Source of the DNA: Neobacillus sp. PS2-9
Lineage (GTDB): Bacteria; Bacillota; Bacilli; Bacillales; Cytobacillaceae
Direction of reading: 5' to 3'
NCBI RefSeq assembly: GCF_030915525.1
Contig: NZ_CP133269.1
Span: 3,135,001-3,199,000 of the forward strand
Length of the DNA stretch: 64,000 nt
In this document: positions 44,775-53,913 of the stretch, in pieces
Position numbering within the stretch: the first letter of the stretch is position 1
How the letters are laid out: every line of letters begins with the position of its first letter
Notes under the pieces: generated by a model
What the model saw: the letters and a program-made list of their open reading frames with translations, nothing else
What the model was told of the DNA's origin: nothing
Databases searched by the model: none
Position numbers and translations under genes: made by a program

Positions 44775-45989
44775 CTATTCTTCTAAATTACCCATTGGGC
44801 CAAAGAATTCAAAGTGAATTCTATCTTCCTTTACTCCTAGGTCTTTTAAAGAGCGATTGATTGCCTTCATAAAAGGAACCGGTCCACAGAAGTAGAAGTC
44901 TGCATGATCTACAGAAACCTTATCTTCCAACCATTCACGTGTAATATATCCTTCTACATCAAAACGATTATTCATTCGATCTTCTTCAGTAGGGGAATCA
45001 TAGAAGAAAAAGGAATTAACTGTTTCTAGCTTTGATAGCTCTTCCACTTCATTTCTAAGTGCATGCACATTACTATTCGCAACTGCATGTACAAAAGTTA
45101 CTTCCCTACTAGGCTGAATTTCAACTAGCGTTTTTAACATACTCATCATTGGTGTTAATCCTACTCCACCACTAAGTAAAACAACAGGTGTATTCTTTTC
45201 CGTATCAAGAATAAAATCACCAGCTGGTGCACTTACTTTTAATAGATTGCCTTCCTTAACATCATCATGAAGATAGTTTGATACCATTCCGTCAGGATTT
45301 TCAGTTCCCGCTTCTCGTTTCACACTAATTCTGTAATAGTCTCTTCCTGGAGCATCGGATAAGCTGTATTGACGAATATGCGTAAACTCTTCTCCACCAA
45401 TTTCCATCTTGATGCTAATATACTGACCGGGAATAAATGTGGCAATTCCCTTTTTATCTTCTGGTTTTAAGTAAAAAGAGGTAATTACATCGCTTTCAAC
45501 TACTTTTCGGTCTACAACAAAATTTCGGAATCCATCCCAGCCGCCATCTTGCGTTGCAGCCTCCTCATACATCTCAGCCTCGACACTGATAAAGGCGTCA
45601 GCAATTAGGTTATAGGCTTGACCCCAAGCATCAATGATCTCATCAGTGGCTGCATCTCCTAATACATCCTTAATTGCTAGTAACAAATGCTTTCCAACAA
45701 TCGGATAATGCTCGGGTTTAATCCCAAGACTTCTGTGCTTATGGGCAATCTGTTTTACTACTGGAAGAATGGCTTCTAGGTTATCAATGTACATTGCGGC
45801 AGCATAAACTGTGCCTGCTAATGCTTTTTGTTGGCGTCCTTGTTTTTGGTTCGCATGATTAAAGATATTTAATAGTTCAGGATGATTTCCAAACATAAGT
45901 TGATAGAATCGTGTAGTAATCGTTTCTCCATGCTTTTCTAGTACTGGTACAGTAGATTTAATAATTTCAATTGTTTTTTGTTCTAACAA
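44775..45989 (-). CDS. hmp: Flavohaemoglobin, nitric oxide dioxygenase
   Basis: A 404-residue protein that turns NO and O2 into nitrate. The globin domain (1-140) has the proximal haem histidine in KHRSLGIKPEHY. A ferredoxin-reductase-type FAD domain has RQYSLSDAPG, and the NAD-binding domain has LSGGVGLTPMMSML and FYFCGPVPFM. The TTG at 45989 has TTAGGAGTG upstream and gives the usual N-terminus (LEQKTIEII). An FNR-type palindrome lies 70 bases upstream. Confidence 0.95.
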   Translation of the reverse strand: MLEQKTIEIIKSTVPVLEKHGETITTRFYQLMFGNHPELLNIFNHANQKQGRQQKALAGTVYAAAMYIDNLEAILPVVKQIAHKHRSLGIKPEHYPIVGKHLLLAIKDVLGDAATDEIIDAWGQAYNLIADAFISVEAEMYEEAATQDGGWDGFRNFVVDRKVVESDVITSFYLKPEDKKGIATFIPGQYISIKMEIGGEEFTHIRQYSLSDAPGRDYYRISVKREAGTENPDGMVSNYLHDDVKEGNLLKVSAPAGDFILDTEKNTPVVLLSGGVGLTPMMSMLKTLVEIQPSREVTFVHAVANSNVHALRNEVEELSKLETVNSFFFYDSPTEEDRMNNRFDVEGYITREWLEDKVSVDHADFYFCGPVPFMKAINRSLKDLGVKEDRIHFEFFGPMGNLEE

Positions 45990-46057
45990 AATAATCACTC
46001 CTAAATACGTTTTCACTGTCTGCATAGTGATTATATGAAATTCACCACATGAACTAA

Positions 46058-46071
46058 GTGATTTAAATCAC
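46058..46071. promoter_or_regulatory. FNR/CRP-type palindrome upstream of hmp
   Basis: GTGATTTAAATCAC is a perfect palindrome matching the GTGA-N6-TCAC core bound by Fnr. It is 69 bases from the hmp start. The remainder of 46072-46382 shows nothing I can name. Confidence 0.5.
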
Positions 46072-46382
46072 ACATCGTTATATTTGAATAATTTGAACTA
46101 GTTCGAAAATCATAGATTTGTTAAATTCCCTTTCAAATCTCCCTTTTTTTATGTGTAGTGTAAATGATAAAAATAGTTAGGTTTGGGTATGACAAATGTA
46201 ACTTGACGAGTTATTTATCGCTCTTGTATTGTTTATTTAGATATTAATACTACGTACCCTTTTTCCTATTTTTATACTTATTGATAGAATTGTGAAATAA
46301 TGAATAAGTTACACGTGTAGTAGGCACTATTCAGGGTATATTGTAATTAAAATAGAGATTTCCACTGGAGGAAGAGGATTAT

Positions 46383-47231
46383 ATGAATAAGGCAAAGATT
46401 GCGTGGATCACTGATACGACTGCATCTCTAAGTAAAGAATTTATAGAGCAGAATCATATACATGTAATTCCCCTGCACGTTGTAATTAATGATGAATTTT
46501 ACAAGGAAACAGTTGATATTACTGAAGAAGAATTTTATGAAAGAATGAAAAATGAGGAAGGTAAATTTCAATCCTCTCAGCCCTCTATTTCTGACTTTGT
46601 AGACTTATATAATCAATTGAAGGGCGAGTACGATTTTGGAGTAGCCATTCACGCTTCTAGCCTTCTAACTGGAACCTATCAATCATCCGTAATGGCAGCT
46701 GAAATGGAAGACTTTAAACTATATGCACTCGATTCGCAAACGGGTTCGTTTCCTCTTTCCTTTTTAGTTAAAAGAGGAATTGAACTTGCTGACCAGGGCT
46801 TGGAAATAAATGATATTATGACCCAACTAAACGGACTTCTTGACCAAACTCGCTTATACCTAGTTCCTTCAAACCTAGATCAACTTCATAAAAGCGGCAG
46901 GGTGTCAGGTAGCCAAAAAATATTAGCATCCCTTTTTAACATAAAGCCCATTTTATCGATTGAAGAAGGCGCAGCCAAAATTAAAGACAAAGTTCGTACA
47001 GAGAAAAAGGTCATTGCTTGGCTTGTAAATAAATTGAAAGAGGACCTTGAAACCAAATCTGTGAAAAAGGTTGCCATTGTTCATGCAAACGATATCAAAA
47101 AAGCAACAGAACTGGAAAAGGTAATTATAGAAAACATTCCTGGTATCGAAACGGAAATATTAATGCTTATTACGGTTGCAGGAGTGCATACGGGTGTTGG
47201 TACAATTGGGTTGTCTTGGGTATGTGAATAA
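46383..47231 (+). CDS. DegV family fatty-acid-binding protein
   Basis: A 282-residue protein of the DegV/FakB fold, which presents a fatty acid to the kinase FakA. The conserved ITDTTASL start, the FQSSQPSISDF segment and the HASSLLTGTYQSS lipid-head-group motif are all visible. GGAGGAAGAGG precedes the ATG. Single-gene unit with a terminator. Bacillus genomes have several DegV paralogues. Confidence 0.92.
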   Translation: MNKAKIAWITDTTASLSKEFIEQNHIHVIPLHVVINDEFYKETVDITEEEFYERMKNEEGKFQSSQPSISDFVDLYNQLKGEYDFGVAIHASSLLTGTYQSSVMAAEMEDFKLYALDSQTGSFPLSFLVKRGIELADQGLEINDIMTQLNGLLDQTRLYLVPSNLDQLHKSGRVSGSQKILASLFNIKPILSIEEGAAKIKDKVRTEKKVIAWLVNKLKEDLETKSVKKVAIVHANDIKKATELEKVIIENIPGIETEILMLITVAGVHTGVGTIGLSWVCE

Positions 47232-47258
47232 AGAGGCTGAATCTCAGCCTCTTTTTTT
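47232..47258 (+). terminator. Intrinsic terminator of degV-family gene
   Basis: GAGGCTGA-atc-TCAGCCTC followed by TTTTTTT. Confidence 0.9.
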
Positions 47259-47342
47259 ATGGAAAAATATGTTGGTTATTTTATCCAATTTATTCTATTA
47301 TAAAGATAGATTTAATAGTTTAAAAAAATCATATGAAATGGA

Positions 47343-47939
47343 TTGGAATGGATGAAAAATAAGAAAAGGATGTTGTCCTATTTGAGTATTCTTGTGGCAC
47401 TAGGACTGATTTATGTTGGTGTATTACAGTTTAAGATTAGTCAACATATTCAAACAGAAGTGCCCAAACATGCAGATTATATCATTGTTCTAGGGGCAAG
47501 GGTAAAAGGAACTGTTCCTTCTCTTGCATTTGCAAGTCGTATTAAGGCGGCTGCTAGTTATTTAAAGGAAAACGAAAATACCATTGCTATTGCTTCTGGT
47601 GGGAAAGGTCCTGGTGAGGATATTTCTGAGGCTGAGTCGATTAGAAGAGAGCTAATTAAGTTGGGCATAAGTGAGTCTCGCATACTAATGGAAAACCGCT
47701 CTACTGATACCTATGAGAATATTAAATACTCAATGAAGTTGATTCCGAAAAATGCACAGTCAGGATTAGTTGTGACCAATACGTTTCATATTTATCGTGC
47801 GGTTTCTATAGCAAGTGACCAGGGTTTAGATGTAGAAGGACTACCTGCAAAAACTCCCGTACAAGCTGTCGTGAAATCATATACTCGTGAATACTTAGCC
47901 ATTACAAAGTTTTATTTAAAGAGATACTTACTAGATTAA
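47343..47939 (+). CDS. YdcF/DUF218 (ElyC-SanA family) membrane-anchored protein
   Basis: A 198-residue protein with one N-terminal helix and a DUF218 domain: IIVLGARVKG, ASGGKGPGEDISEAESIRREL, ENRSTDTYENIKYS and VVTNTFHIYRA. Family members act in envelope metabolism, with unclear chemistry. In-frame starts are TTG 47343 and ATG 47352; the ribosome site is weak, so the start is uncertain. Confidence 0.88.
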   Translation: MEWMKNKKRMLSYLSILVALGLIYVGVLQFKISQHIQTEVPKHADYIIVLGARVKGTVPSLAFASRIKAAASYLKENENTIAIASGGKGPGEDISEAESIRRELIKLGISESRILMENRSTDTYENIKYSMKLIPKNAQSGLVVTNTFHIYRAVSIASDQGLDVEGLPAKTPVQAVVKSYTREYLAITKFYLKRYLLD

Positions 47940-47943
47940 TAGA

Positions 47944-47975
47944 GAGGTTGACTCACAAGGGGTCAACCTCTTTTT
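47944..47975. terminator. Intrinsic terminator between convergent genes
   Basis: GAGGTTGAC-tcacaagg-GGTCAACCTC followed by TTTTT. Confidence 0.9.
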
Positions 47976-47977
47976 CG

Positions 47978-48538
47978 TTATTTAATCTTTGCATATACAC
48001 ACGTATCTCTTACTTCTTTCCCATCAGCCGACAATCCATCATTTTTTAAGATTCCCTCTAATGTAAAATCTAATTTTTCTGGGATTGCACGGCTTTTCGT
48101 ATTATTATAGTCACAACGAATTTCCACTCTGCGGGCCTTAAGCTCAGTAAAGGCAAATTCTGTGATAGCTTTTGTTGCCTCAGTAATATAGCCCTTTCCA
48201 CTATGTCGGGTATCAATCCAATAGCCAATTTCAAACTTTGGCACATGCCAGTTAATTCTATGCAAGCCTGATGAACCAATAAATTCCCCGGTTTCTTTAT
48301 CATAGAGATGCAGCCGTAAGTCTTCACGTGTTAAAAACTTCGCATGAGCATCCCTCATATTTACTTCTACATCCTCTACAGTTTGTTCTCTGTGGGCCCA
48401 TGGCATCCATTCTTTCAATTCGTTCATGGAAGCTTGCATCGCATCATATACGTCCTTGCCATCTCCAGGCATCGGTTTGCGAATTAGTAGTCGCTTGGTG
48501 GAAAACTCCTCTGGAAAGTCTAATAATATCGGTTTCAT
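47978..48538 (-). CDS. GNAT acetyltransferase, RimJ/RimL type
   Basis: A 186-residue acetyltransferase of the ribosomal-protein/YdaF group. Segments typical of the family are FSTKRLLIRKPMPGD at the start, FEIGYWIDTRHSGKGYITEA for acetyl-CoA binding, and RVEIRCDYNNTKSRAIPEKLDF near the end. The substrate is unknown. The ATG at 48538 has GAGGAGG eight bases before it. Confidence 0.9.
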   Translation of the reverse strand: MKPILLDFPEEFSTKRLLIRKPMPGDGKDVYDAMQASMNELKEWMPWAHREQTVEDVEVNMRDAHAKFLTREDLRLHLYDKETGEFIGSSGLHRINWHVPKFEIGYWIDTRHSGKGYITEATKAITEFAFTELKARRVEIRCDYNNTKSRAIPEKLDFTLEGILKNDGLSADGKEVRDTCVYAKIK

Positions 48539-48609
48539 ATTCAAATCCTCCTCTTAACTACTATAAAAATTCGCTAGGACGCAGTAAATTCCTTTTTATT
48601 AAAATTTTT

Positions 48610-48742
48610 TCTACACACTTTTGGATTATTTCTACACAAAATTAGGGTTTTTCTACACAGTTTTAGATTTTATCTACACACTTTTACATTATATCTACAC
48701 GAATTCAAGTTTTATCTACACGGTTTCGAATTATATCTACAA
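48610..48742. repeat. 21-bp phased repeat, seven TCTACAC boxes
   Basis: TCTACA(C) begins at 48610, 48631, 48652, 48673, 48694, 48715 and 48736, always 21 bases apart, with AT-rich partly conserved spacers ending TTTTA or TTATA. It lies between the proS terminator and the GNAT gene. Spacing equals two helical turns. It has no coding potential. Confidence 0.9.
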
Positions 48743-48750
48743 ATCCACAT

Positions 48751-48778
48751 AAAAAGGCCCTTCCATAAAGGAAGAGCC
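48751..48778 (-). terminator. Intrinsic terminator of proS
   Basis: GGCTCTTCC-tttat-GGAAGGGCC followed by TTTTTATG on the minus strand. Confidence 0.9.
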
Positions 48779-48785
48779 CCCAATC

Positions 48786-50216
48786 TTAGTATGCTTTTGC
48801 CCAATAAACCATCTTAGTAGCTTCTTTGCCACAGCATACACATTTATCAGAAACTTGTTCTTGTTCAAATGGCATACATCTTGATGTTGCCCCAATTTCT
48901 TCTTTAATTTTGTCCTCACAAGCTACATCTTCACACCACATAGCCTTGATAAAGCCAGGCTTTGCTTCTAGAGTTTCTTTTAACTCAGGAAGTGTAGTTG
49001 CAACAGAAGTTCTTTCTTCACGATGATTCAATGCCTTGTTGTATAAATTAGACTGGATCTCATCAAGTAACGCAACAAGTTTTGTTTCTAACTCATCCAT
49101 AGGAACGATCACTTTTTCTAAAGTATCACGTCTTACTAAAACAACCTGTTTATTTTCAATGTCTTTTGGTCCAACTTCTAAACGAACTGGAACACCTTTC
49201 ATTTCATACTCATTGAATTTCCAGCCTGGCTTTTTATCGCTTGCATCAATATCAACTCGAGCCACCTGCCCGAGTGACTTTTTCAAATCATATGCAAAGT
49301 CTAAAACGCCTTCTTTATGCTGAGCAATTGGCACAATCATCACTTGTGTTGGTGCTGCTTTTGGAGGAATGACTAGACCGCGGTCATCACCATGAACCAT
49401 GATTAGCGCCCCAATGATTCTTGTTGTAAAGCCCCAAGATGTTTGGTGAACATACTGTAGTTTACCTTCTTTATCCGTGTACTGAATGTTAAAGGCTTCC
49501 GCAAAACCTGTACCAAAGTGGTGAGAGGTACCAGACTGTAATGCTTTTCCATCATGCATTAAGCTTTCAATGGTAAATGTCGCTTTTGCACCAGCAAACT
49601 TTTCTTTTTCCGTTTTTTGTCCCTTTACAACTGGAATCGCAAGGATTTCTTCACAAACGGCTGCATATACATTTAGCATTTTAATGGTCTCTTCCATTGC
49701 CTCTTCATCCGTTGCATGGGCTGTATGGCCTTCTTGCCATAAAAACTCTAATGTACGTAAGAATGGACGTGTTGTTTTTTCCCAACGAACTACGTTAGCC
49801 CACTGATTATAAAGCTTTGGTAAATCTCTATACGAATGAATAATATTGCTATAGTGCTCACAGAAAAGAACCTCAGAAGTTGGGCGAACAACTAGACGCT
49901 CTGCTAACTCTTCAGAACCGCCGTGTGTAACCCATGCTACTTCAGGAGCAAAGCCTTCAACATGGTCTTTTTCCTTTTGTAGTAAGCTTTCTGGAATGAA
50001 TAGAGGCATATAGACATTTTCATGTCCTGTTTCTTTGATTCGACGATCTAATTCATTTTTAATGTTATCCCATAAAGCATATCCATACGGACGGATAATC
50101 ATCGATCCGCGAACGCTTGAATAGTCGATTAAATCAGCTTTTGTTACAACATCTGTATACCACTGTGCGAAGTCCTCATCCATCGCAGTAACATCTTTTA
50201 CAAATTCCTTTGCCAT
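48786..50216 (-). CDS. proS: Prolyl-tRNA synthetase, archaeal/eukaryal-type (type 3)
   Basis: A 476-residue class II synthetase that charges tRNA-Pro. The short form, without the INS editing domain, has class II motif 2 ([22 protein letters not shown]) and motif 3 ([10 protein letters not shown]), and the C-terminal extension with the four-cysteine-type zinc region (CEDVACED ... CVCCGKEA). GAGGTG precedes the ATG. A T-box with a proline specifier controls it. Bacilli commonly carry a second, bacterial-type ProRS elsewhere. Confidence 0.95.
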   Translation of the reverse strand: MAKEFVKDVTAMDEDFAQWYTDVVTKADLIDYSSVRGSMIIRPYGYALWDNIKNELDRRIKETGHENVYMPLFIPESLLQKEKDHVEGFAPEVAWVTHGGSEELAERLVVRPTSEVLFCEHYSNIIHSYRDLPKLYNQWANVVRWEKTTRPFLRTLEFLWQEGHTAHATDEEAMEETIKMLNVYAAVCEEILAIPVVKGQKTEKEKFAGAKATFTIESLMHDGKALQSGTSHHFGTGFAEAFNIQYTDKEGKLQYVHQTSWGFTTRIIGALIMVHGDDRGLVIPPKAAPTQVMIVPIAQHKEGVLDFAYDLKKSLGQVARVDIDASDKKPGWKFNEYEMKGVPVRLEVGPKDIENKQVVLVRRDTLEKVIVPMDELETKLVALLDEIQSNLYNKALNHREERTSVATTLPELKETLEAKPGFIKAMWCEDVACEDKIKEEIGATSRCMPFEQEQVSDKCVCCGKEATKMVYWAKAY

Positions 50217-50276
50217 TTTGACACCTCATTCATTTTTTAAAAAATAAATACAACAACGAGATTCCGATTAAAATGC

Positions 50277-50490
50277 AAAAAGGCCTTGTTCCCAAAAAAG
50301 GGACCATGGCCTGGCGGTACCACCCTAAATTCATAAAGCATTCGCTTTAAACTCTTTGCATGATAACGGATTTGATCCGCATGTATCTTCAAAATATCCG
50401 ATACAGAACTCAGAGGCAGGTTCAAACGACCGTCTTAAGAAACTTCGCACCAATAGTTTCCTCTCTTGGTAAGACACCTTCATTTTACTA
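50277..50490 (-). promoter_or_regulatory. T-box riboswitch for proline
   Basis: On the minus strand: Stem I begins AGAGAGG and returns as CCTCT, with GGTGCGA in between; the specifier loop reads GAA-CCT-G, a proline codon. The T-box AGGGTGGTACCGC lies at 50314-50326. The terminator GGCCATGGTCCC / GGGAACAAGGCC at 50282-50311 ends in TTTTT. Uncharged tRNA-Pro would favour the antiterminator and switch on proS. Confidence 0.93.
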
Positions 50491-50663
50491 ATCCCCATCA
50501 TCGTTTCAATAGTATTTTTGAAGAAATTATATATTTCATCTGCTTAAAAGTCAATTCGAAAAGGGAAATATTTTGCAACGGAGTGTGAGTAAATTTAGAT
50601 TTGACTTTAAACTTCAGTATAAAACGTGTAAAATTCAAGTAATTAAGTGAAGAGGTGACTTTC

Positions 50664-50798
50664 ATGACAAAAGAAGAAAAGGACCCGGTCGACGTAGAGA
50701 AAGAAGAGAAAGAGTTTTTACTTGAATACATTAGAATGCAAAATGAAGCCCTTAAACGAATTTATAAAAATACGATTGATAAAGAGAAAAAAGACTAG
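50664..50798 (+). CDS. 44-residue highly charged microprotein
   Basis: ATG with AGAGGTGAC upstream. The protein is mostly Lys and Glu with a central helix (EFLLEYIRMQNEALKRIY). No membrane segment. It stands alone between the proS leader and MITE copy E. Function unknown; the strong ribosome site and clean frame support a real gene. Confidence 0.6.
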   Translation: MTKEEKDPVDVEKEEKEFLLEYIRMQNEALKRIYKNTIDKEKKD

Positions 50799-50927
50799 AA
50801 CTGGCTCCAAAATTCCTTCCTCCACCTATTTCCTCAGCAAGATTCATAAAACGTTCATATAAATCACTTAATAGACAATTTTGAAACCAATATTTACATT
50901 TATAATACTCTTATGTTGTTTATTTAA

Positions 50928-51017
50928 GGCTCTGTTAAACTCGTCTGTTGATTTCCGCTCCAGGCGCTTCGCTCCAATCAACAGGGTATAAAATCAACAA
51001 TGTTCTTTAACACAGCC
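50928..51017 (-). mobile_element. MITE-like element, copy E (90 bp, internal deletion)
   Basis: Keeps both ends, GGCTCTGTTAAAC and the complement of GGCTGTGTTAAAG, but the GC-rich middle is deleted from GCTTCGCT to CCAATCAAC. A 7-base repeat TATTTAA flanks it (50921-50927 and 51018-51024). Confidence 0.85.
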
Positions 51018-51060
51018 TATTTAAAAAATTGAATAAGCCCACATTAGAGGAGACAAAAAG

Positions 51061-51951
51061 ATGACTATTTTTTCAATCATATCGGCAGTGATCGTTGCGT
51101 TAGGGACTGGTTATTCTATTTTTCTTGTATACCGTAATAAAATAAAGCTGAATAACACCCCGGGTATCCTGCTTAGCATGGTGATTGCCATTATTACTGG
51201 CTTGTTAACTGGCAGTATCATTGGAATCAATTCGGGCGAGACATTCTTAGTCGTTGGCGTCAGCATGATCATAGGATTCGTTATTGGCTTCTTAGCAGGA
51301 CACCCAATTGGGTTACTAGCAATACTGATGTCATCCATATTTGGATTAATCGGGGGAATTAATGGAGCCATTCTTGGGTTATTCTTACAATATATCAACC
51401 CTACCATTTTACTAGGTATATTATTAGGTTTCTATATTGTTATTATCGGATTTGTAATTGTCTATATTTATGTGACTACAAATAATAAATTTTCTATCGA
51501 TACCAATGAGCTATCACCTTTTGCCATAATTGCAGGCGGAGTTGTACTAGTCTCACTGTTTTTGTTTATGTATAGCACGGATATGGTAGAGGTTCCTGGT
51601 CAAAGCGAGACGACACAAACCCAGGCTAATCAGGAAACTAGCACCCAAAAAACGCCTAAAACAGAGGTGGATGTCACTAAAGAAAGTTCACCTAAAGTAA
51701 AAATGCTCGTAACAGAAACTGGATATACACCAAACGTCATTCGTGTAAAAAAGGGTGTACCTGTAGAACTTGAAATTAACAATCCACTGGAAGATAGCTG
51801 TTTATCTACATTTAAGATTCCAGACTTTAATATTAACAATGTCAACTTAAAAGTAGGCACAACAAATCTTACCTTTACTCCTGAGAAGACAGGCGAATTC
51901 ACCTTTAGCTGCGGTATGGACATGTTTAAAGGCACCATCATTGTTGAATAG
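51061..51951 (+). CDS. Membrane protein with C-terminal cupredoxin domain
   Basis: A 296-residue protein. About five helices occupy residues 1-170, rich in Gly and Ile; a Thr/Gln-rich linker follows; then a cupredoxin domain (about 205-296) outside the cell. Likely copper ligands are the cysteine in SCLSTFKIPD and the CGMDM end motif with Cys and Met. It may bind or deliver Cu. GAGGAG precedes the ATG. Confidence 0.8.
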   Translation: MTIFSIISAVIVALGTGYSIFLVYRNKIKLNNTPGILLSMVIAIITGLLTGSIIGINSGETFLVVGVSMIIGFVIGFLAGHPIGLLAILMSSIFGLIGGINGAILGLFLQYINPTILLGILLGFYIVIIGFVIVYIYVTTNNKFSIDTNELSPFAIIAGGVVLVSLFLFMYSTDMVEVPGQSETTQTQANQETSTQKTPKTEVDVTKESSPKVKMLVTETGYTPNVIRVKKGVPVELEINNPLEDSCLSTFKIPDFNINNVNLKVGTTNLTFTPEKTGEFTFSCGMDMFKGTIIVE

Positions 51952-51962
51952 TATAAGAAAAA

Positions 51963-51987
51963 GGCTGACAGTATTGTCAGCCTTTTT
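51963..51987 (+). terminator. Intrinsic terminator
   Basis: GGCTGACA-gtat-TGTCAGCC followed by TTTTT. Confidence 0.92.
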
Positions 51988-51999
51988 CGGGTATTTATC

Positions 52000-52533
52000 T
52001 TACAAAACTTCCATGTTCTCTAATTGACGCTTTCTCCTTTTATTGTCTGCACGAAGGATTTGAACAGATAAATAAATACCTGAACCAGTAAGGAACATCA
52101 TCGCAATTGCTGCTAAATCAATTAACCATTTCACATCTGTATTACCAATTCTACCTTCATGAAGACCACGGATTGTATTCATGAATGAGCCTTGTCCCAA
52201 CCTTTCTCCACGAACCCCCTCTGGAAAGTTTCTATTTCTGCCAAACCCACCAGTTCCTTGAACTTGTCCGCCCTGCATGCCAGCTTGTCCCTGTGATGGG
52301 TTAGTTCCATTAAAGCCATTCGGGCCTTGCATTTGGCCGTTTGCTTCTCCCTCACCCTGCCTGAATTGTCCTCTATTAAATTGGCCTTGTTGAAAGTTTC
52401 CTCTTCCACCTTCCATTTGTGTTTGACCGATTAACCAAGGTTCATTCATTAGTAGCCCTGTAATAGACTCCATAAAAATTAATACTGATGCAATTAAGCC
52501 AATCCATAGGTGCGCTTTTTTCATTTTCTTCAT
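52000..52533 (-). CDS. PepSY-associated-TM-like protein with Gly/Gln/Asn-rich linker
   Basis: A 177-residue protein, last gene of the six-gene operon. Helix 1 (HLWIGLIASVLIFMESITGLLM) carries the His and Gly pattern of PepSY-associated helices; a 90-residue low-complexity segment (QGQFNRGQFRQGEG, GGFGRNRNFP) lies outside; GLHEGRIG precedes helix 2 and a basic tail. ATG 52533 has GAGGGGAG upstream. Its role with the kinase is unknown. Confidence 0.72.
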   Translation of the reverse strand: MKKMKKAHLWIGLIASVLIFMESITGLLMNEPWLIGQTQMEGGRGNFQQGQFNRGQFRQGEGEANGQMQGPNGFNGTNPSQGQAGMQGGQVQGTGGFGRNRNFPEGVRGERLGQGSFMNTIRGLHEGRIGNTDVKWLIDLAAIAMMFLTGSGIYLSVQILRADNKRRKRQLENMEVL

Positions 52534-52626
52534 GACAGTACTTCTCCCCTCAAATGGTTGTTTCAATGAATAAATTCATTATCGTGGGCGTTCCTTAAGA
52601 TTTCCTTAAAAAAAAAGACCCCAAAT

Positions 52627-53904
52627 TTAATTTTTTTGGGCTCTCGGAAAAATAATCTCTATTGTCGTTCCTTTACCAAGGCTACTTTGAACCTTTGTCC
52701 TTCCATGGTGTTTCTCAATGATCCATTTTGCAATAGATAAGCCTAAACCTATTCCTTCAGCTGCAGTACGTGCTTTGTCACTTTGATAAAAACGATCAAA
52801 GATTTTTGGAATATCTTCTTCTGGGATTCCAATCCCGTTATCTTTCACTTCCAAATAAATGGAGGAGTGACTTTGTCTACACGATAACAGAATTTCTCCT
52901 CCCTCCTTTGTGTATTTCATTGCATTATCTAGTAGAATGACAATAAGCTGGTGAATTCTTTCTTTATCCGCAAAGAATTCAACAGGTTCCAGCGCACTCA
53001 TCTGAAGCGTTTTTTCTTGGTACATCGTAATTTCTTCATAATGATGAATAATTTCTTTTAATAGTTCATCTAGCCGAAAAGCTTTTTTCTTCATTTCAAT
53101 TTGATCAGAATCAGATCTTGCCAACGTCAATAAATTAGTAACGAGTTTCGAGAGTCTTCGTGATTCATTTGAAATCGCGGATATATCTAAAATTTTATCT
53201 TGAATTGTTGAACTCGGTGATCGAAAAAGAATATCCGTTTTTGCCTGGATTACAGCTAAAGGGGTTCTTAATTCGTGTGATGCATCCGATACAAATTCAG
53301 TCTGTTTTTGCCATGCTCTTTTGATTGGGACTAGCGCCTTGCCTGCTAAGAAATATCCAGAGAAAACAGCTAATACCACTCCAATTCCAATACCAACTGT
53401 AATAATTAATAATAACCGGTTGAGTAATTCTTTTTCAGAGTTAACGTTTCGAATAAATTGGACCGTCACTTTCCCAAATTCAGGATGGTCAACCTCAAAC
53501 GCTACATACCTATAAGAAAACTCCTCCACATCTACGTCCTGCAGGCGGTTTAATGCCTTAGGACGAATCGCGTTTTCATGATCGAGAAACAGGTCCGCTT
53601 CACGATTTTGCTCTGCTATAAGTTTCTTATTTGAATCCCATATTAATGTCATAATTCTCGGGTCTCTTCTCATGACCCGCAGGAAAGACTTCCCTTCTCC
53701 CTCTCGCATGTCATCTTTATCAGGACCAATACCAGGTCTTGGCTGCTCCTGAAAATGGTTAAGAGATTCTTGTAAAGACTGATTGACATCCTTATATAAT
53801 CTACTATCTGTATAAAAATAGATGGTGCTTCCTAGAATGCTAATGAGGACAATAAAGACAAGTGAATTAATAAAGGTTAATCGTATATGAGTTTGCCGGA
53901 ACAT
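52627..53904 (-). CDS. Two-component sensor histidine kinase
   Basis: A 425-residue membrane kinase. Two helices (about 10-29 and 165-187) flank an extracytoplasmic sensor of some 130 residues; HisKA has DASHELRTPLAVIQAK; HATPase has NAMKYT, DNGIGIP and GIGLGLSI. No HAMP domain is clear. It starts 9 bases after the response regulator and presumably phosphorylates it. It probably senses an envelope stress, given the ABC exporter upstream. Confidence 0.92.
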   Translation of the reverse strand: MFRQTHIRLTFINSLVFIVLISILGSTIYFYTDSRLYKDVNQSLQESLNHFQEQPRPGIGPDKDDMREGEGKSFLRVMRRDPRIMTLIWDSNKKLIAEQNREADLFLDHENAIRPKALNRLQDVDVEEFSYRYVAFEVDHPEFGKVTVQFIRNVNSEKELLNRLLLIITVGIGIGVVLAVFSGYFLAGKALVPIKRAWQKQTEFVSDASHELRTPLAVIQAKTDILFRSPSSTIQDKILDISAISNESRRLSKLVTNLLTLARSDSDQIEMKKKAFRLDELLKEIIHHYEEITMYQEKTLQMSALEPVEFFADKERIHQLIVILLDNAMKYTKEGGEILLSCRQSHSSIYLEVKDNGIGIPEEDIPKIFDRFYQSDKARTAAEGIGLGLSIAKWIIEKHHGRTKVQSSLGKGTTIEIIFPRAQKN

Positions 53905-53913
53905 TTGCGCCCC

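Noticed and set aside
48610..48742. Possible CRISPR array at the 21-bp repeat
   Set aside because: Repeats of 7 bases with 14-base AT-rich similar spacers; too short and no cas genes.
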